Source of the DNA: Firmicutes bacterium HGW-Firmicutes-9
GTDB taxonomy: Bacteria > Bacillota > Clostridia > Christensenellales > CAG-138
Length of the DNA: 64,000 nucleotides
Direction: 5' to 3'
Assembly: GCA_002841395.1 (NCBI GenBank)
Contig: PGZM01000001.1
Coordinates: forward strand, 124,001 to 188,000
The position numbers and the translations under genes were made by a program. Below the pieces are notes generated by a model. The model searched no databases, was not told the origin of the DNA, and worked only from the letters and a program-made list of their open reading frames with translations. This document shows positions 40,921 to 50,105 of this stretch, piece by piece. How positions within the stretch are numbered: the stretch's first letter is position 1; the number at the start of each line of letters is the position of its first letter.

Positions 40921-42396
40921 GTGAATAGCAAGCGTCTACTTGAGGAATTGAACACTCTTTTAACACCCGAACAGATTAATACGAATGCGGACGAACTGTA
41001 CGATGCCGCGGCGGATCGATACAAGAAATACGCAAAGGCGCGTAAGGTTTTGGATGTGCCGTCGCCTATTGCGATCGTGTATCCAAAGAACGCGGAAGAG
41101 GTCAGCACGGTTTTGCGTTATTGCAACGAAAACGGTGTGAACGTAATCGCCAGAAGCGGCAAAACCGCAACCGAAGGCGGCCTGGAGAACTGGAAAGAAC
41201 TCACCATCGTGCTCGACAGCCTGCATCTGAACAAGATCATCAAGATCGACACCTACAACAGTCAGGCGACCGCGCAGGCAGGCGTTGCGTTGCAGGTTCT
41301 GGAAGACGAGCTGCGCAAGGTGGGTTACACCACCGGGCATTCGCCGCAGAGCAAGCCCGTCGCGAAGATGGGCGGTCTGGTAGCGACCAGAAGCATCGGC
41401 CAGTTTTCGACGCTGTACGGCGGCATCGAGGATATGGTCGTGGGTCTTGAGTGCGTGTTCCCGGACGGGCACATCTCCCGCATCAAAAACGTGCCGCGCA
41501 GATCCGGCGGACCCGATATCCGCCACATCGCAATCGGCAACGAAGGCACGCTCTGCTATATCACGGAAGCCACGGTCAAGATTTTCCGCTATTTCCCCGA
41601 GAATAACCGCTTCTACGGCTATCTCGTCAAGGACGTCGCTTCCGGCATCAAGGTGCTGCGCGAGGTCATGGTCAACGGCTACCGCCCGTCGGTTGCGCGT
41701 GTGTATTCCGAAGAAGATGCAGCGCAGCATTTCTATCACTTCCACAAGAACCAGTGCGTGCTGCTCTTCATGGCAGAGGGAAACAAAGCGATGGCAGACG
41801 CGACCTGCGTTGGCATCGAAGAAGCCGTTGCGAAATATGCAGACGGCATTCTGGAGACCGTGGACAGCAAGCTCATCGAGAACTGGTTCAATCACCTGAA
41901 CTGGTCGCAGCAGGATATCGACGACGAGTTCCAGGGCATGATCGAAAACGACGCCCACGCGGGCTTTACCACCGAGATTTCGGCGGACTGGGAGACCATC
42001 CCGCAGATCTACGACAACGTGATTCGCCGTGTTCGCACAGAGTTTGCCCGCGCACACGACATCACGATGCTCGGCGGACATTCCTCCCACAGCTATCTCA
42101 ACGGTACAAACATGTACTTCGTCTACAACTACAGCATCCACTGCGCGCCGGAAGACGAAATGATGGTCTACCACCATCCGCTACAGAAGATCATCGTCGA
42201 AGAGACGCTCAAAGCGGGAGGCTCGATGTGCCACCACCACGGCATCGGCAAATACCGCAGCGAATGGGCGAAATCGGAGCACGGTTCGGCATTCTACATG
42301 CTTGAGAAGCTCAAGGAAGCGTTTGATCCGAACGGGATCATGAACTACGGCACGATCTATCCTCAAGAGGAAGGTATCAAAGCCTATATCAAGTAA
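40921..42396 (+). CDS. FAD-linked oxidase, alkyl-DHAP-synthase/glycolate-oxidase-like
   Basis: A 491-residue flavoprotein. The FAD-binding PCMH-type domain reads VIARSGKTATEGG, TGHSPQSKPVAKMGGLVATRSIGQFSTLYGGIEDMVVG and IGNEGTLCYITEATV; the C-terminal cap ends with MCHHHGIGKYRSEWA, a His-rich motif typical of the alkyl-DHAP-synthase branch. Bacterial members oxidise 2-hydroxy acids or related alcohols. EtfB and EtfA genes in the operon point to ETF as electron acceptor. GTG start after GGAGG. The last codons recur 50 bases downstream. Confidence 0.87.
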   Translation: MNSKRLLEELNTLLTPEQINTNADELYDAAADRYKKYAKARKVLDVPSPIAIVYPKNAEEVSTVLRYCNENGVNVIARSGKTATEGGLENWKELTIVLDSLHLNKIIKIDTYNSQATAQAGVALQVLEDELRKVGYTTGHSPQSKPVAKMGGLVATRSIGQFSTLYGGIEDMVVGLECVFPDGHISRIKNVPRRSGGPDIRHIAIGNEGTLCYITEATVKIFRYFPENNRFYGYLVKDVASGIKVLREVMVNGYRPSVARVYSEEDAAQHFYHFHKNQCVLLFMAEGNKAMADATCVGIEEAVAKYADGILETVDSKLIENWFNHLNWSQQDIDDEFQGMIENDAHAGFTTEISADWETIPQIYDNVIRRVRTEFARAHDITMLGGHSSHSYLNGTNMYFVYNYSIHCAPEDEMMVYHHPLQKIIVEETLKAGGSMCHHHGIGKYRSEWAKSEHGSAFYMLEKLKEAFDPNGIMNYGTIYPQEEGIKAYIK

Positions 42397-42446
42397 GATA
42401 TTCGCGCGATTCGCATCAAGATGCAATCAAGCTTTATATCAAGTAA
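42376..42446 (+). repeat. Direct repeat: 3' end of the FAD-oxidase gene recurs downstream
   Basis: Bases 42376-42396 recur at 42426-42446 (17 of 21 identical, offset 50, last 12 identical). The gene ends IKAYIK-stop; the copy reads IKLYIK-stop with a synonymous AAA/AAG change. Confidence 0.8.
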
Positions 42447-42542
42447 CACTAGGGTTTTAGGGATGTAAGGGGTTTGTTACCGCGGGGCTATCTACGCCGG
42501 TCGCTACCGCGGAGCGCAAAAAAACAAAAATATGGAGGAGCT

Positions 42543-43823
42543 ATGAAAAAAGAAAATCTCAGGCGCTACCTACAGTTTGCTCTGATTATTCTGGCAGCTG
42601 GCGCGATCTATCCGGTCATCTACCTTCGTACCAACTATCAAGTAACGCTGCTGGAAGTGTTCAACCTTTCGCAGACGCAGTTGAACAACTTCTACTCCAT
42701 GCTGGGTCTGGCGTACGTCATCGGTTATATCCCGAGCGGACTGCTCGCGGACCGCGTATCGGCCAAATGGCTGGTCGGAATCTCCCTGCTGGGCGTTTCC
42801 CTCTGCGGCTTCTGGTTCGCGCAGGTTCCCAGCCCGGGTTCCGTCAACGTGATCTTCTTCCTCTGGGGCATCTTCTCCGTTCTCACGTTCTGGAGCTCCC
42901 ACATGAAGATCGTCAAAATGCTCTCCAAGTCGAATGAAGAAGGGCGTTTCTTCGGCATTCTCGACGGCGGACGCGGCGTTGTGGAAGCACTCATGGCAAG
43001 TATCGGTTTGGCAATCTTTGCCTCCGTGCTCGGTTCCAGCACGGCGTTAGCGGACAAACAGGCTGCGATGACCTCCGTCATCTACCTGTACTCCGCAATC
43101 GTGTTTGTCGTTGCGATCCTGATCCTCATCTTCGTCGACAGCGACAAGAAGCTCGCCACGCTCTCCGGCAACACCGGCGAACGCGTTGAGAGCGAGAAGT
43201 TCCACATTCGCGACATCGGCAACCTGCTCAAGAACAAGTACATCTACCTTATGAGCGGCATCATCTTCATGGGTTATGCAGTGTTCTGGACGGTTTACTA
43301 CATCGGCGGCTTCCTGCAGACCAACAAGCTCATGGACGCGGTCACGGTCGGCACGATCACGGTCATCATCCTCTGGATGCGCCCGGTCGGCGGCTTCCTC
43401 GGCGGATTCCTTGCAGACAAGATCGGCAAACCCAAGACGAACGGCATCGCGCTTGCGGGCGCAGCAGTGCTCCTCGTTGCGGCGGCTGTGTTGCCCCTGA
43501 TGGGCTTCGGCATCTCCGCGCTGGTCGTTCTGCTCGGCGTGTTCCTGTACATGATCCGCGGCACCTACTGGTCCTTCCTCGGCATGTCCAAGATTCCGGC
43601 AGCCACGATGGGCACGGCGATCGGTCTGATCTCCTTCATCGGCTACCTGCCTGACATCATCCTGCCGCAGATGAACACCTTCCTCTGGAACACGTTTGGC
43701 GATCAGGGCGGCTATGTCTCCTACTTCATCGTCAGCGCAGTGTTCGGCCTCTTGGGCATCGTGATCATCTCGATCTATGCCAAGCTGAACAAGAAAGAGA
43801 AAGCTCTGAACGAAGCTGCGTAA
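42543..43823 (+). CDS. MFS transporter
   Basis: A 426-residue major-facilitator protein with 12 hydrophobic segments and the usual central cytoplasmic loop (near residues 200-235). The loop after helix 2, GYIPSGLLADRVSAKWLV, is a variant of the MFS motif A, and GGFLGGFLADKIGKPKT is its partner in the second half. ATG at 42543 follows GGAGGAG. In this operon it likely imports the substrate later oxidised or phosphorylated: a sugar, polyol or sugar acid. The last 24 bases recur exactly 47 bases downstream. Confidence 0.92.
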   Translation: MKKENLRRYLQFALIILAAGAIYPVIYLRTNYQVTLLEVFNLSQTQLNNFYSMLGLAYVIGYIPSGLLADRVSAKWLVGISLLGVSLCGFWFAQVPSPGSVNVIFFLWGIFSVLTFWSSHMKIVKMLSKSNEEGRFFGILDGGRGVVEALMASIGLAIFASVLGSSTALADKQAAMTSVIYLYSAIVFVVAILILIFVDSDKKLATLSGNTGERVESEKFHIRDIGNLLKNKYIYLMSGIIFMGYAVFWTVYYIGGFLQTNKLMDAVTVGTITVIILWMRPVGGFLGGFLADKIGKPKTNGIALAGAAVLLVAAAVLPLMGFGISALVVLLGVFLYMIRGTYWSFLGMSKIPAATMGTAIGLISFIGYLPDIILPQMNTFLWNTFGDQGGYVSYFIVSAVFGLLGIVIISIYAKLNKKEKALNEAA

Positions 43824-43870
43824 AGCGCAGGAACTATAAGCTAAAAAAAGCTCTGAACGAAGCTGCGTAA
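43800..43870 (+). repeat. Direct repeat: last 24 bases of the MFS gene recur exactly
   Basis: Bases 43800-43823, including the stop codon, are repeated without mismatch at 43847-43870 (offset 47). The copy is preceded by AAGCTA and so can be read KLKKALNEAA-stop against KLNKKEKALNEAA-stop in the gene. Confidence 0.9.
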
Positions 43871-43929
43871 GCTTTTATCAGAGAAACAGCAAGAAAACGC
43901 GCGCTTTGCGCGCAGAGTAAGGCAACAAG

Positions 43930-44724
43930 ATGAAACTCATTTGTCTGGTCAAGTTCGTACCCGATGTGGGCAGCGCGAAATATGATTTCGAGCGACACAC
44001 GTTGATCCGGGACAGCGCACATCTGCAGCTGAACCCCGACGACGTATGCGCGGTAGCGTTCGCCCTCAAAATCAAGGCCAGACACCCGGAGACGATTGTT
44101 GAGGCGGTGACCATGGCTTCGGCCAGGGTCACCCCCAACATGGAAGACCTGCTGCGGATCGGCGTAGACTGCGGCGTCATTCTCTCGGACCCGGCGTTTG
44201 CCGGAAGCGATACGTTTGCGACAACGCGCGTGCTCGGCAGATATCTTTCCCGACAGGACTTTTCCTATCTCCTGACGGGCACGCATTCTATCGACGGCGA
44301 CACAAGTCATATTCCCGCCCAGCTGGGCGCACTTCTCAATCTTTCGCAGATGTCCGGCGTACAAAAAATCGACGAAAGCCTGCTGGGTCAGGGCATCGCT
44401 CGGTTTGATGTGGAATCGGAACAGGAAATCACCACCTATCAGATGCGAAAACCGTGTATTCTGAGCTTGACGCGCGAGAGTGGCTATAAGCTGCCGTACG
44501 CGAGCCGGGCGAACCTCGAAAAAGATTTTTCCGCGCAAATACAAGTGGTGTCCAATGCAGATCTCGGGTTTCTGCCCGAGGAGGTCGGACTCACCGGCTC
44601 CAAGACCCGCGTGGTCGAAACCTATGTCAAGCGGCTGGAGCAGCGCGAACAGCGCACCGTCCGCGCCGACGAAAGCGGCGTGGAATACGTCTTCCGTTTT
44701 CTGACGGACAAAGGATTCATCTGA
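43930..44724 (+). CDS. etfB: Electron transfer flavoprotein beta subunit
   Basis: A 264-residue EtfB/FixA protein: KLICLVKFVPDVGSAKYDF, HTLIRDSAHLQLNPDDVCAV, the middle SYLLTGTHSIDGDTSHIPAQLG, and a C-terminal segment that embraces EtfA. It binds AMP or a second FAD depending on subgroup; which one cannot be told here. One base separates it from etfA. It should accept electrons from the FAD-linked oxidase of the operon. Confidence 0.92.
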   Translation: MKLICLVKFVPDVGSAKYDFERHTLIRDSAHLQLNPDDVCAVAFALKIKARHPETIVEAVTMASARVTPNMEDLLRIGVDCGVILSDPAFAGSDTFATTRVLGRYLSRQDFSYLLTGTHSIDGDTSHIPAQLGALLNLSQMSGVQKIDESLLGQGIARFDVESEQEITTYQMRKPCILSLTRESGYKLPYASRANLEKDFSAQIQVVSNADLGFLPEEVGLTGSKTRVVETYVKRLEQREQRTVRADESGVEYVFRFLTDKGFI

Positions 44725-44725
44725 T

Positions 44726-45670
44726 ATGATTCGTTGTTTGATCTACATCGATCCGAATGAAACGGAAAGCTCTCTGGACTTGATTGAAGCCGCGCGACAG
44801 CTGCACGGCGATTCGTTTGAAGTCACGGGGGTATTGTGTTCCGCGCTCGATCAACCGCTGCCGAATGTCTTTGACCGCCTGGCGGTTGTGGCATATCCGG
44901 AGAGCGGCTGTGTCGATCCCGCGCAGGTTGTGGATACCATGCAGGCGATGCACTGGAAGGACAAATACCAGAGCATTCTGATTCCCGCAACACACTTTGG
45001 CCGCATGCTTGCGCCAAGGCTTGCGATGCTGCTCGGCACCGGACTTGTCGCGGATATCACGCAGATTCGCCGCAAAGATGACGTGGTCGAAGTCATCCGT
45101 CCGGCGTACAGCGGAAGCCTCATGGCCTGCATCCGCTACGTCGGCGAAGGTCCTATGATGATGAGCGTGCGTCCGAACGTATTTCGTGATATGGTGAAAG
45201 AGGAGCGGGCGATGCGAATCATGCCCATGCAGCCGCGGACAAGCGGCGGCGGGATTGAGCGTATCGAAGTAAAGCCCAAGCAGATCTCCTACGACATCCG
45301 CGAATCCGACGTGCTGGTTTCCGGCGGCGGCGGAGCCGCAAAGTCGTTTGCCAAGATCGAACGGCTTGCGGAACTTCTCGGCGGAAAAGCATCCGCCAGC
45401 AGAAAACTCGTGGACGCGGGCATCGCGCCCCGCAGCATACAGGTCGGACAGTCCGGCAAGACGGTCAGCCCGGAGCTTTACATCGCGCTCGGTATCAACG
45501 GCGCGATCCAGCACATCGAAGGCATCAAACAGGCAAAACACATCATCTCGGTCAACATCAACAAAGACGCACCGCTGACGAGCCTCTCCGACATCGTGGT
45601 CGAAGGCGACGCGGACCGGTTTCTGGATCAATTGATCCGCAGAATTCAGCAATATCAGCAAAGCGAATAA
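44726..45670 (+). CDS. etfA: Electron transfer flavoprotein alpha subunit
   Basis: A 314-residue EtfA/FixB protein. The FAD signature is intact: VSGGGGAAKSF, AASRKLVDAG-like ASASRKLVDAGIAP, and VGQSGKTVSPELYIALGINGAIQHIEGIK, ending with INKDAPLTSLSDIVVEGD. It starts two bases after the etfB stop. No extra N-terminal ferredoxin domain is present, unlike some lactate-dehydrogenase/ETF complexes. Confidence 0.95.
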   Translation: MIRCLIYIDPNETESSLDLIEAARQLHGDSFEVTGVLCSALDQPLPNVFDRLAVVAYPESGCVDPAQVVDTMQAMHWKDKYQSILIPATHFGRMLAPRLAMLLGTGLVADITQIRRKDDVVEVIRPAYSGSLMACIRYVGEGPMMMSVRPNVFRDMVKEERAMRIMPMQPRTSGGGIERIEVKPKQISYDIRESDVLVSGGGGAAKSFAKIERLAELLGGKASASRKLVDAGIAPRSIQVGQSGKTVSPELYIALGINGAIQHIEGIKQAKHIISVNINKDAPLTSLSDIVVEGDADRFLDQLIRRIQQYQQSE

Positions 45671-45733
45671 CGTAGGCAACACGCACCGCAAGGTGTTTGT
45701 AAATAATCACAAAAATTCAGGAGGATTTCATTT

Positions 45734-46513
45734 ATGCACGTTTCTGATTTCAACATGGACTTCTTCTCGCTCAAGGGTAAAAACGCAATCGTCACCGGCG
45801 GCAACGGCGGCTTAGGTCAGGCATTCTCCGTAGCGCTCGCCAAAGGAGGCGCAAACGTACTCGTTCCGAGCCTTGCGGAAGACGACGGCAGCACCAAAGC
45901 GCTCGTGGAAGCCTGCGGCGTTGAGTATAAGTTCATTGAGGCGAACATCACCGCGGAAGGCGAATGCAAGCGCGTGGTCGAAACCTGTGTCAACACCTGG
46001 GGCAGCGTGGATATACTCGTCAACTGCGCGGGCATCAGCATCAACGTGCGCGACGTGACGAAGTATACCCGCGTCGAGTGGGACAAGATGATCGCCATCA
46101 ACCTCACCGCGGCGTTTGAGATGATCCATGAGTGCATGATGTACTTCATCCCGCAGAACAGCGGCAAGGTCATCAACATCGCGTCGCTCTACTCCTACCT
46201 CGGCGGTCAGTGGTCGCCCGCCTATGCCGCAACCAAGCACGGCATCGTGGGTCTGACGAAGTCCATGTGCGACGAGCTCGCGCAGTGGAACATTCAGGTC
46301 AACGCCATCGCCCCGGGCTACTACGCAACGCCATTGACCGAGATGACCCGCAAGGACGAGAAGCGCAACGCGGAAATCCTCTCGCACATCCCCGCCAACC
46401 GCTGGGGCGACACGGCCGATCTGATGGGCACGACCATCTTCCTCGCGAGCCGCGCTTCCGACTATGTCAACGGCGCGACCATCATCGTTGACGGCGGCTA
46501 TTTGATGCGCTAA
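45734..46513 (+). CDS. SDR oxidoreductase, KduD-like
   Basis: A 259-residue SDR: FFSLKGKNAIVTGGNGGLGQAF, ILVNCAGISINVRDVTKY, NIASLYSYLGGQWSPAYAATK (catalytic Ser, Tyr, Lys) and VNGATIIVDGGYLMR. Its layout resembles 2-deoxy-D-gluconate or gluconate 5-dehydrogenases. AGGAGG precedes the ATG. It may oxidise a polyol or reduce a keto acid in the same pathway as the kinase. Confidence 0.9.
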   Translation: MHVSDFNMDFFSLKGKNAIVTGGNGGLGQAFSVALAKGGANVLVPSLAEDDGSTKALVEACGVEYKFIEANITAEGECKRVVETCVNTWGSVDILVNCAGISINVRDVTKYTRVEWDKMIAINLTAAFEMIHECMMYFIPQNSGKVINIASLYSYLGGQWSPAYAATKHGIVGLTKSMCDELAQWNIQVNAIAPGYYATPLTEMTRKDEKRNAEILSHIPANRWGDTADLMGTTIFLASRASDYVNGATIIVDGGYLMR

Positions 46514-46539
46514 TATTGCCCACGAATAAGGGGAACAAC

Positions 46540-47985
46540 ATGAATCAGAAATACATCGTCGCCATCGACGGCGGCACGCAGAGCACAAAGGTGAGCATCT
46601 TCGATACCACGGGTCACGAGATTTGCTCCCATACGGTCAAACTCCGTCCCATGCATCTCTACGGAGAGTGCTTCGCCGAGCATCCCGACGACGACCTTTG
46701 GGACAGCTTGAAGGAAGCCTGCCAGGGCGTGTTTGCAAAGTTTCAGGGCGATAAGAAGGACATCATCGGCGTGGGTCTCGGCTCCATCCGCTGCTGCCGC
46801 GCGCTGCTGAAAGCGGACGGCAACCTCGCCTCTCCGGTGCAGAGCTGGATGGACATCCGCCTCAGCAAGCCCTATGAGCATGAAAACGATGAGGTGCGCT
46901 ACGTCACCACGACGACAGGGTATCTGACCCATCGTCTCACGGGTGAAACGAAGGACACGCGCTGCAACTACGTCGGTCCCTGGCCGATCGACTATTACAA
47001 GCTCGAATGGATGGAAGACAAGGAAGCGTTTGACGCCTACACGACACCCAGAGAGATGCTCTTTGAGCTGGTCGATCCCTCAACCATCCTCGGTAACATC
47101 ACGCCTTTCGCGGCGGAAGCTACGGGTATCCCTGTCGGCACGCCGGTTGCTTCCACCTCCAACGACAAGGCCGTCGAAGGCCTCGGCGCGGGTTTGCTCA
47201 ACAACGGCACCGTGCTGGTATCCCTCGGCACCTATATCGCGGCGATGATGCTTGGCGACAAAGCCAATCAGAACCCGCAGAACTACTGGGTCAACCCAGG
47301 CGCGACGCCCGGCGAATGGCTCTATGAGAGCAGCGGCATCCGGCGCGGCATGTCCACGATCTCGTGGGTGCTCGATTTGCTCGGCGGCGACATCGTAGCC
47401 GAAGCAAACCGCCTCGGCATCTCGCGCGAAGCGTATATGAACCGCCTTGCGGCGGAAGTGCCCGCGGGCAGCGATGGGCTATACACCCTGCTGCACTGGC
47501 TTGCGCGCCCGACCCACCCGCATGAGCGCGGCGTGATGCTCGGATTCTCCGGCGTCCACAAAGGACCGCATATGTTCCGCTCCGTGATGGAAGGCATTGC
47601 GATGACCATGAAGAACAACGTGCAGGCGATGGTGGACGAGCAGGGGATCACGCTCAAGAGCATCGTCGTCAGCGGCGGCGGCTCCAACGGCGAACTGTTC
47701 ATGCAGATCATGGCGGACGTGTTCGGCGTACCTGCCGTACGTAACGTGGTCAACGGTTCCGCGAGCATGGGCGCCGCAATCTGCGCGGCTCTTGCGCTGG
47801 GCGTTTATCAAACGCGTGAAGAGGCGATTGCGCAAATGGTGCAGGTGCGCGATTCGTACCAGCCGATCCCGGAACATGTAGACATTTATCGCGAAATCAA
47901 CGAAAATGTTTATAAGCACCTAGCAGATCAGACCGACGCGCTGCTGAGGAAATCGCATGAGATTCTCACGAAGCACAGTTGCTAA
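46540..47985 (+). CDS. FGGY-family carbohydrate kinase
   Basis: A 481-residue FGGY kinase: IVAIDGGTQSTKVSIFDTTG, SWMDIRLSKPYE, LTHRLTGETKDTRCNY, VSLGTYIAAMML and the C-terminal VVSGGGSNGELFMQIMADVFG. It is most like xylulokinase/erythritol-kinase-type members, but the sugar is not identifiable from motifs. ATG at 46540 follows AAGGGG; the frame is open 8 codons upstream. It closes the operon ahead of a terminator. Confidence 0.9.
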   Translation: MNQKYIVAIDGGTQSTKVSIFDTTGHEICSHTVKLRPMHLYGECFAEHPDDDLWDSLKEACQGVFAKFQGDKKDIIGVGLGSIRCCRALLKADGNLASPVQSWMDIRLSKPYEHENDEVRYVTTTTGYLTHRLTGETKDTRCNYVGPWPIDYYKLEWMEDKEAFDAYTTPREMLFELVDPSTILGNITPFAAEATGIPVGTPVASTSNDKAVEGLGAGLLNNGTVLVSLGTYIAAMMLGDKANQNPQNYWVNPGATPGEWLYESSGIRRGMSTISWVLDLLGGDIVAEANRLGISREAYMNRLAAEVPAGSDGLYTLLHWLARPTHPHERGVMLGFSGVHKGPHMFRSVMEGIAMTMKNNVQAMVDEQGITLKSIVVSGGGSNGELFMQIMADVFGVPAVRNVVNGSASMGAAICAALALGVYQTREEAIAQMVQVRDSYQPIPEHVDIYREINENVYKHLADQTDALLRKSHEILTKHSC

Positions 47986-48007
47986 ATCAATCTAGTGATA
48001 TGGTACG

Positions 48008-48070
48008 TGCCGGACGCAGTGCGGAGAGCGATTGGAGGATAGCTTTCCATACTGCGTGCCGGCATTTTTT
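48008..48070 (+). terminator. Terminator of the FAD-oxidase/ETF operon
   Basis: TGCCGG-ACGCAGT (48008-48020) pairs with ACTGCG-TGCCGGCA (48051-48064) with one bulged base, followed by TTTTTT. Confidence 0.82.
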
Positions 48071-48097
48071 GCCTTTTTCGCACAGGTTTCTCCTTAA

Positions 48098-48111
48098 AAT
48101 AAGTACTTATT
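48098..48111. promoter_or_regulatory. 14-bp dyad AATAAGTACTTATT upstream of opuCA
   Basis: Perfect palindrome in the 107-base spacer before the osmolyte-type ABC genes. Possible operator; no clear promoter could be assigned. Confidence 0.4.
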
Positions 48112-48177
48112 GATACATTTCCCTTCAACGCGCATTTTTGTTTCTCGCGCGAATTCTAGCAAAGGCAGGCATAGTTG

Positions 48178-49317
48178 ATGATACGTCTGGAAAAAGTCAG
48201 GAAAACATACGATGGGCAGAAGAACATCGTAGATGATCTGGATTTTGAAATCCGGAAAGGTGAGCTCGTCGTACTGGTCGGCGAAAGCGGATGCGGCAAG
48301 ACAACCACCATGAAGATGATCAACCGCCTGATCGAGCCGGACGGAGGGGATATCTTTATCAATGGCAAAAGCATCAAAAGCTTCAACAAAAACGAGCTAA
48401 GGCGCAACATCGGCTATGTCATTCAGGATATCGGCTTGTTTCCGCATCTGACGGTACGCAAAAACGTATCCATCGTGCCCTTGCTTTGCAAAAAAGACAA
48501 GGCGGAGGTCGATCGCTCTGTGGAAGATTTGCTCCGGCTTGTGAACCTCCCGCCGGAAGAATACGCGGATCGCTATCCTGGCGAGCTCAGCGGCGGACAG
48601 CAGCAGCGCGTCGGTTTTGCGCGGGCGCTTGCCAACGATCCAGACATCATTCTTATGGACGAGCCGTTCAGCGCGCTGGATCCCATCACGCGCGAGCAGC
48701 TGCAAAACGAACTACTGAGTTTACAAGAGGAGCTGCACAAAACCATCGTTTTCGTCACGCACGACATCGACGAGGCAATCAAGCTCGGCGATCGCATTGC
48801 CGTGATGAGCGAAGGGCGCATCATCCAGTTTGACGCGCCGGAAGAGATATTGAAAAATCCAGTCAACTCGTTTGTGGAATCGTTTGTCGGCAAGGACAGG
48901 CTCTGGAAAAAGCCGGAATTCCTCAAAGCGGAAGACGTGATGAACACCAAGGTGGTCACCATCGGGCAAAACCGCTCCGTGGCGCACGCCATCGAGCTAA
49001 TGAAAATGCACAACACCGATGTGCTGGTGGTCGTAGACAAACCCACGGAAAGTTCGGGCAAGATTCTGGGCGTTGTCGGCACCAACCGCTTCAAGGGCGT
49101 TGGCGACAACACGATCAAGATGAAGGACATCATGAAATCCGACTTTCCGCGGATATCAAAGGACATGTGCCTTGTGGACGTGCTCAAGATTCGCAAATCG
49201 AGCGACACGCTCTACAGCCCTGTCATGGACGAAAACGGCAGGGTGGCCGGCATCATCACCAACGCCAGCATCATCAGCGTGCTGACGAAATACATCCCGG
49301 ATCGGGAAGACTATTGA
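48178..49317 (+). CDS. opuCA: Glycine betaine/choline-type ABC ATPase (OpuCA/ProV-like)
   Basis: A 379-residue ATPase: Walker A GESGCGKTT (residues about 35-43), LSGGQQQRVGFARALA, ILMDEPFSALDP and the H-loop FVTHD. The C-terminus has two CBS motifs (AEDVMNTKVVTIGQNRSVAHA near 245; MKDIMKSDFPRIS near 318), which sense ionic strength or nucleotides in OpuA/OpuC systems. ATG at 48178 is assumed; a TTG directly ahead is equally spaced. It drives uptake of a quaternary amine osmolyte or carbon source. Confidence 0.92.
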   Translation: MIRLEKVRKTYDGQKNIVDDLDFEIRKGELVVLVGESGCGKTTTMKMINRLIEPDGGDIFINGKSIKSFNKNELRRNIGYVIQDIGLFPHLTVRKNVSIVPLLCKKDKAEVDRSVEDLLRLVNLPPEEYADRYPGELSGGQQQRVGFARALANDPDIILMDEPFSALDPITREQLQNELLSLQEELHKTIVFVTHDIDEAIKLGDRIAVMSEGRIIQFDAPEEILKNPVNSFVESFVGKDRLWKKPEFLKAEDVMNTKVVTIGQNRSVAHAIELMKMHNTDVLVVVDKPTESSGKILGVVGTNRFKGVGDNTIKMKDIMKSDFPRISKDMCLVDVLKIRKSSDTLYSPVMDENGRVAGIITNASIISVLTKYIPDREDY

Positions 49318-49381
49318 TCTGTTCTTTGGAACGCGACCAGCCGGAATACACGGTTTTCCGGCAGAGCGGAGGTAATTATTC

Positions 49382-50041
49382 ATGAAACTCATACAATTTT
49401 TTGTCGATAACGGAAACTACATTCTTCAAAAGGTAGGCGAGCATCTTTATCTTGCGGGTGTCGCCGTGCTGCTGGCTTGCCTCGTCGGCATCCCGGTGGG
49501 ATTTTTGATCACGAACAATAAAAAGGTTGCGACCATCGTGGTCGGCGTCGCCAACACGATCCAGACGATCCCATCGCTTGCACTGTTTGCGTTCGCGATT
49601 TCGGTGTTCGGCATCGGCGCGGACAACGCGATCTTCGCGCTGTTTCTCTATGCGCTGCTGCCGATCATTAAAAACACGCTCATCGGCATCCGCAACGTCA
49701 GTCCAACGATGATCGAGGCCGCGCGCGGCATGGGCATGTCCCGCGGGCAGATCATGTTTCAGGTGGAGGTGCCGCTGGCAATCTCCGTGATCATGGGCGG
49801 CGTCCGCATCGCAACTGTTACCGCAATCGGAATCGCGACCATCGCGACACTGATCGGCGCGGGCGGCTTGGGCCAGCTGATCTATCAGGGCATCGGCATG
49901 ATGAACTATGAGATGATCTTCGCAGGCGCAATCTGCTCCGCGGCACTTGCACTGCTTGCGGACTTTTTACTCGGGTTGGTCGAGAAGAAGCTGACCTCCA
50001 AAGGACTTTCAAAATCTATGCAGCGGGCAAAACCGTTGTGA
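49382..50041 (+). CDS. opuCB: OpuC-type ABC permease
   Basis: A 219-residue permease with five or six membrane segments. GIPVGFLITNNKKVATIVVGVANTIQTIPSLALFAF and the EAA-type loop IEAARGMGMSRGQIMFQVEVPLA are family hallmarks, with IGAGGLGQLIYQGI after them. Only one permease gene is present, so it probably acts as a homodimer. Confidence 0.93.
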   Translation: MKLIQFFVDNGNYILQKVGEHLYLAGVAVLLACLVGIPVGFLITNNKKVATIVVGVANTIQTIPSLALFAFAISVFGIGADNAIFALFLYALLPIIKNTLIGIRNVSPTMIEAARGMGMSRGQIMFQVEVPLAISVIMGGVRIATVTAIGIATIATLIGAGGLGQLIYQGIGMMNYEMIFAGAICSAALALLADFLLGLVEKKLTSKGLSKSMQRAKPL

Positions 50042-50105
50042 TACGAATTGATCCGACAGCGCATCGGCGCGTAAGACACTACAGGCGCACGAAAGGGGAG
50101 ACGTT

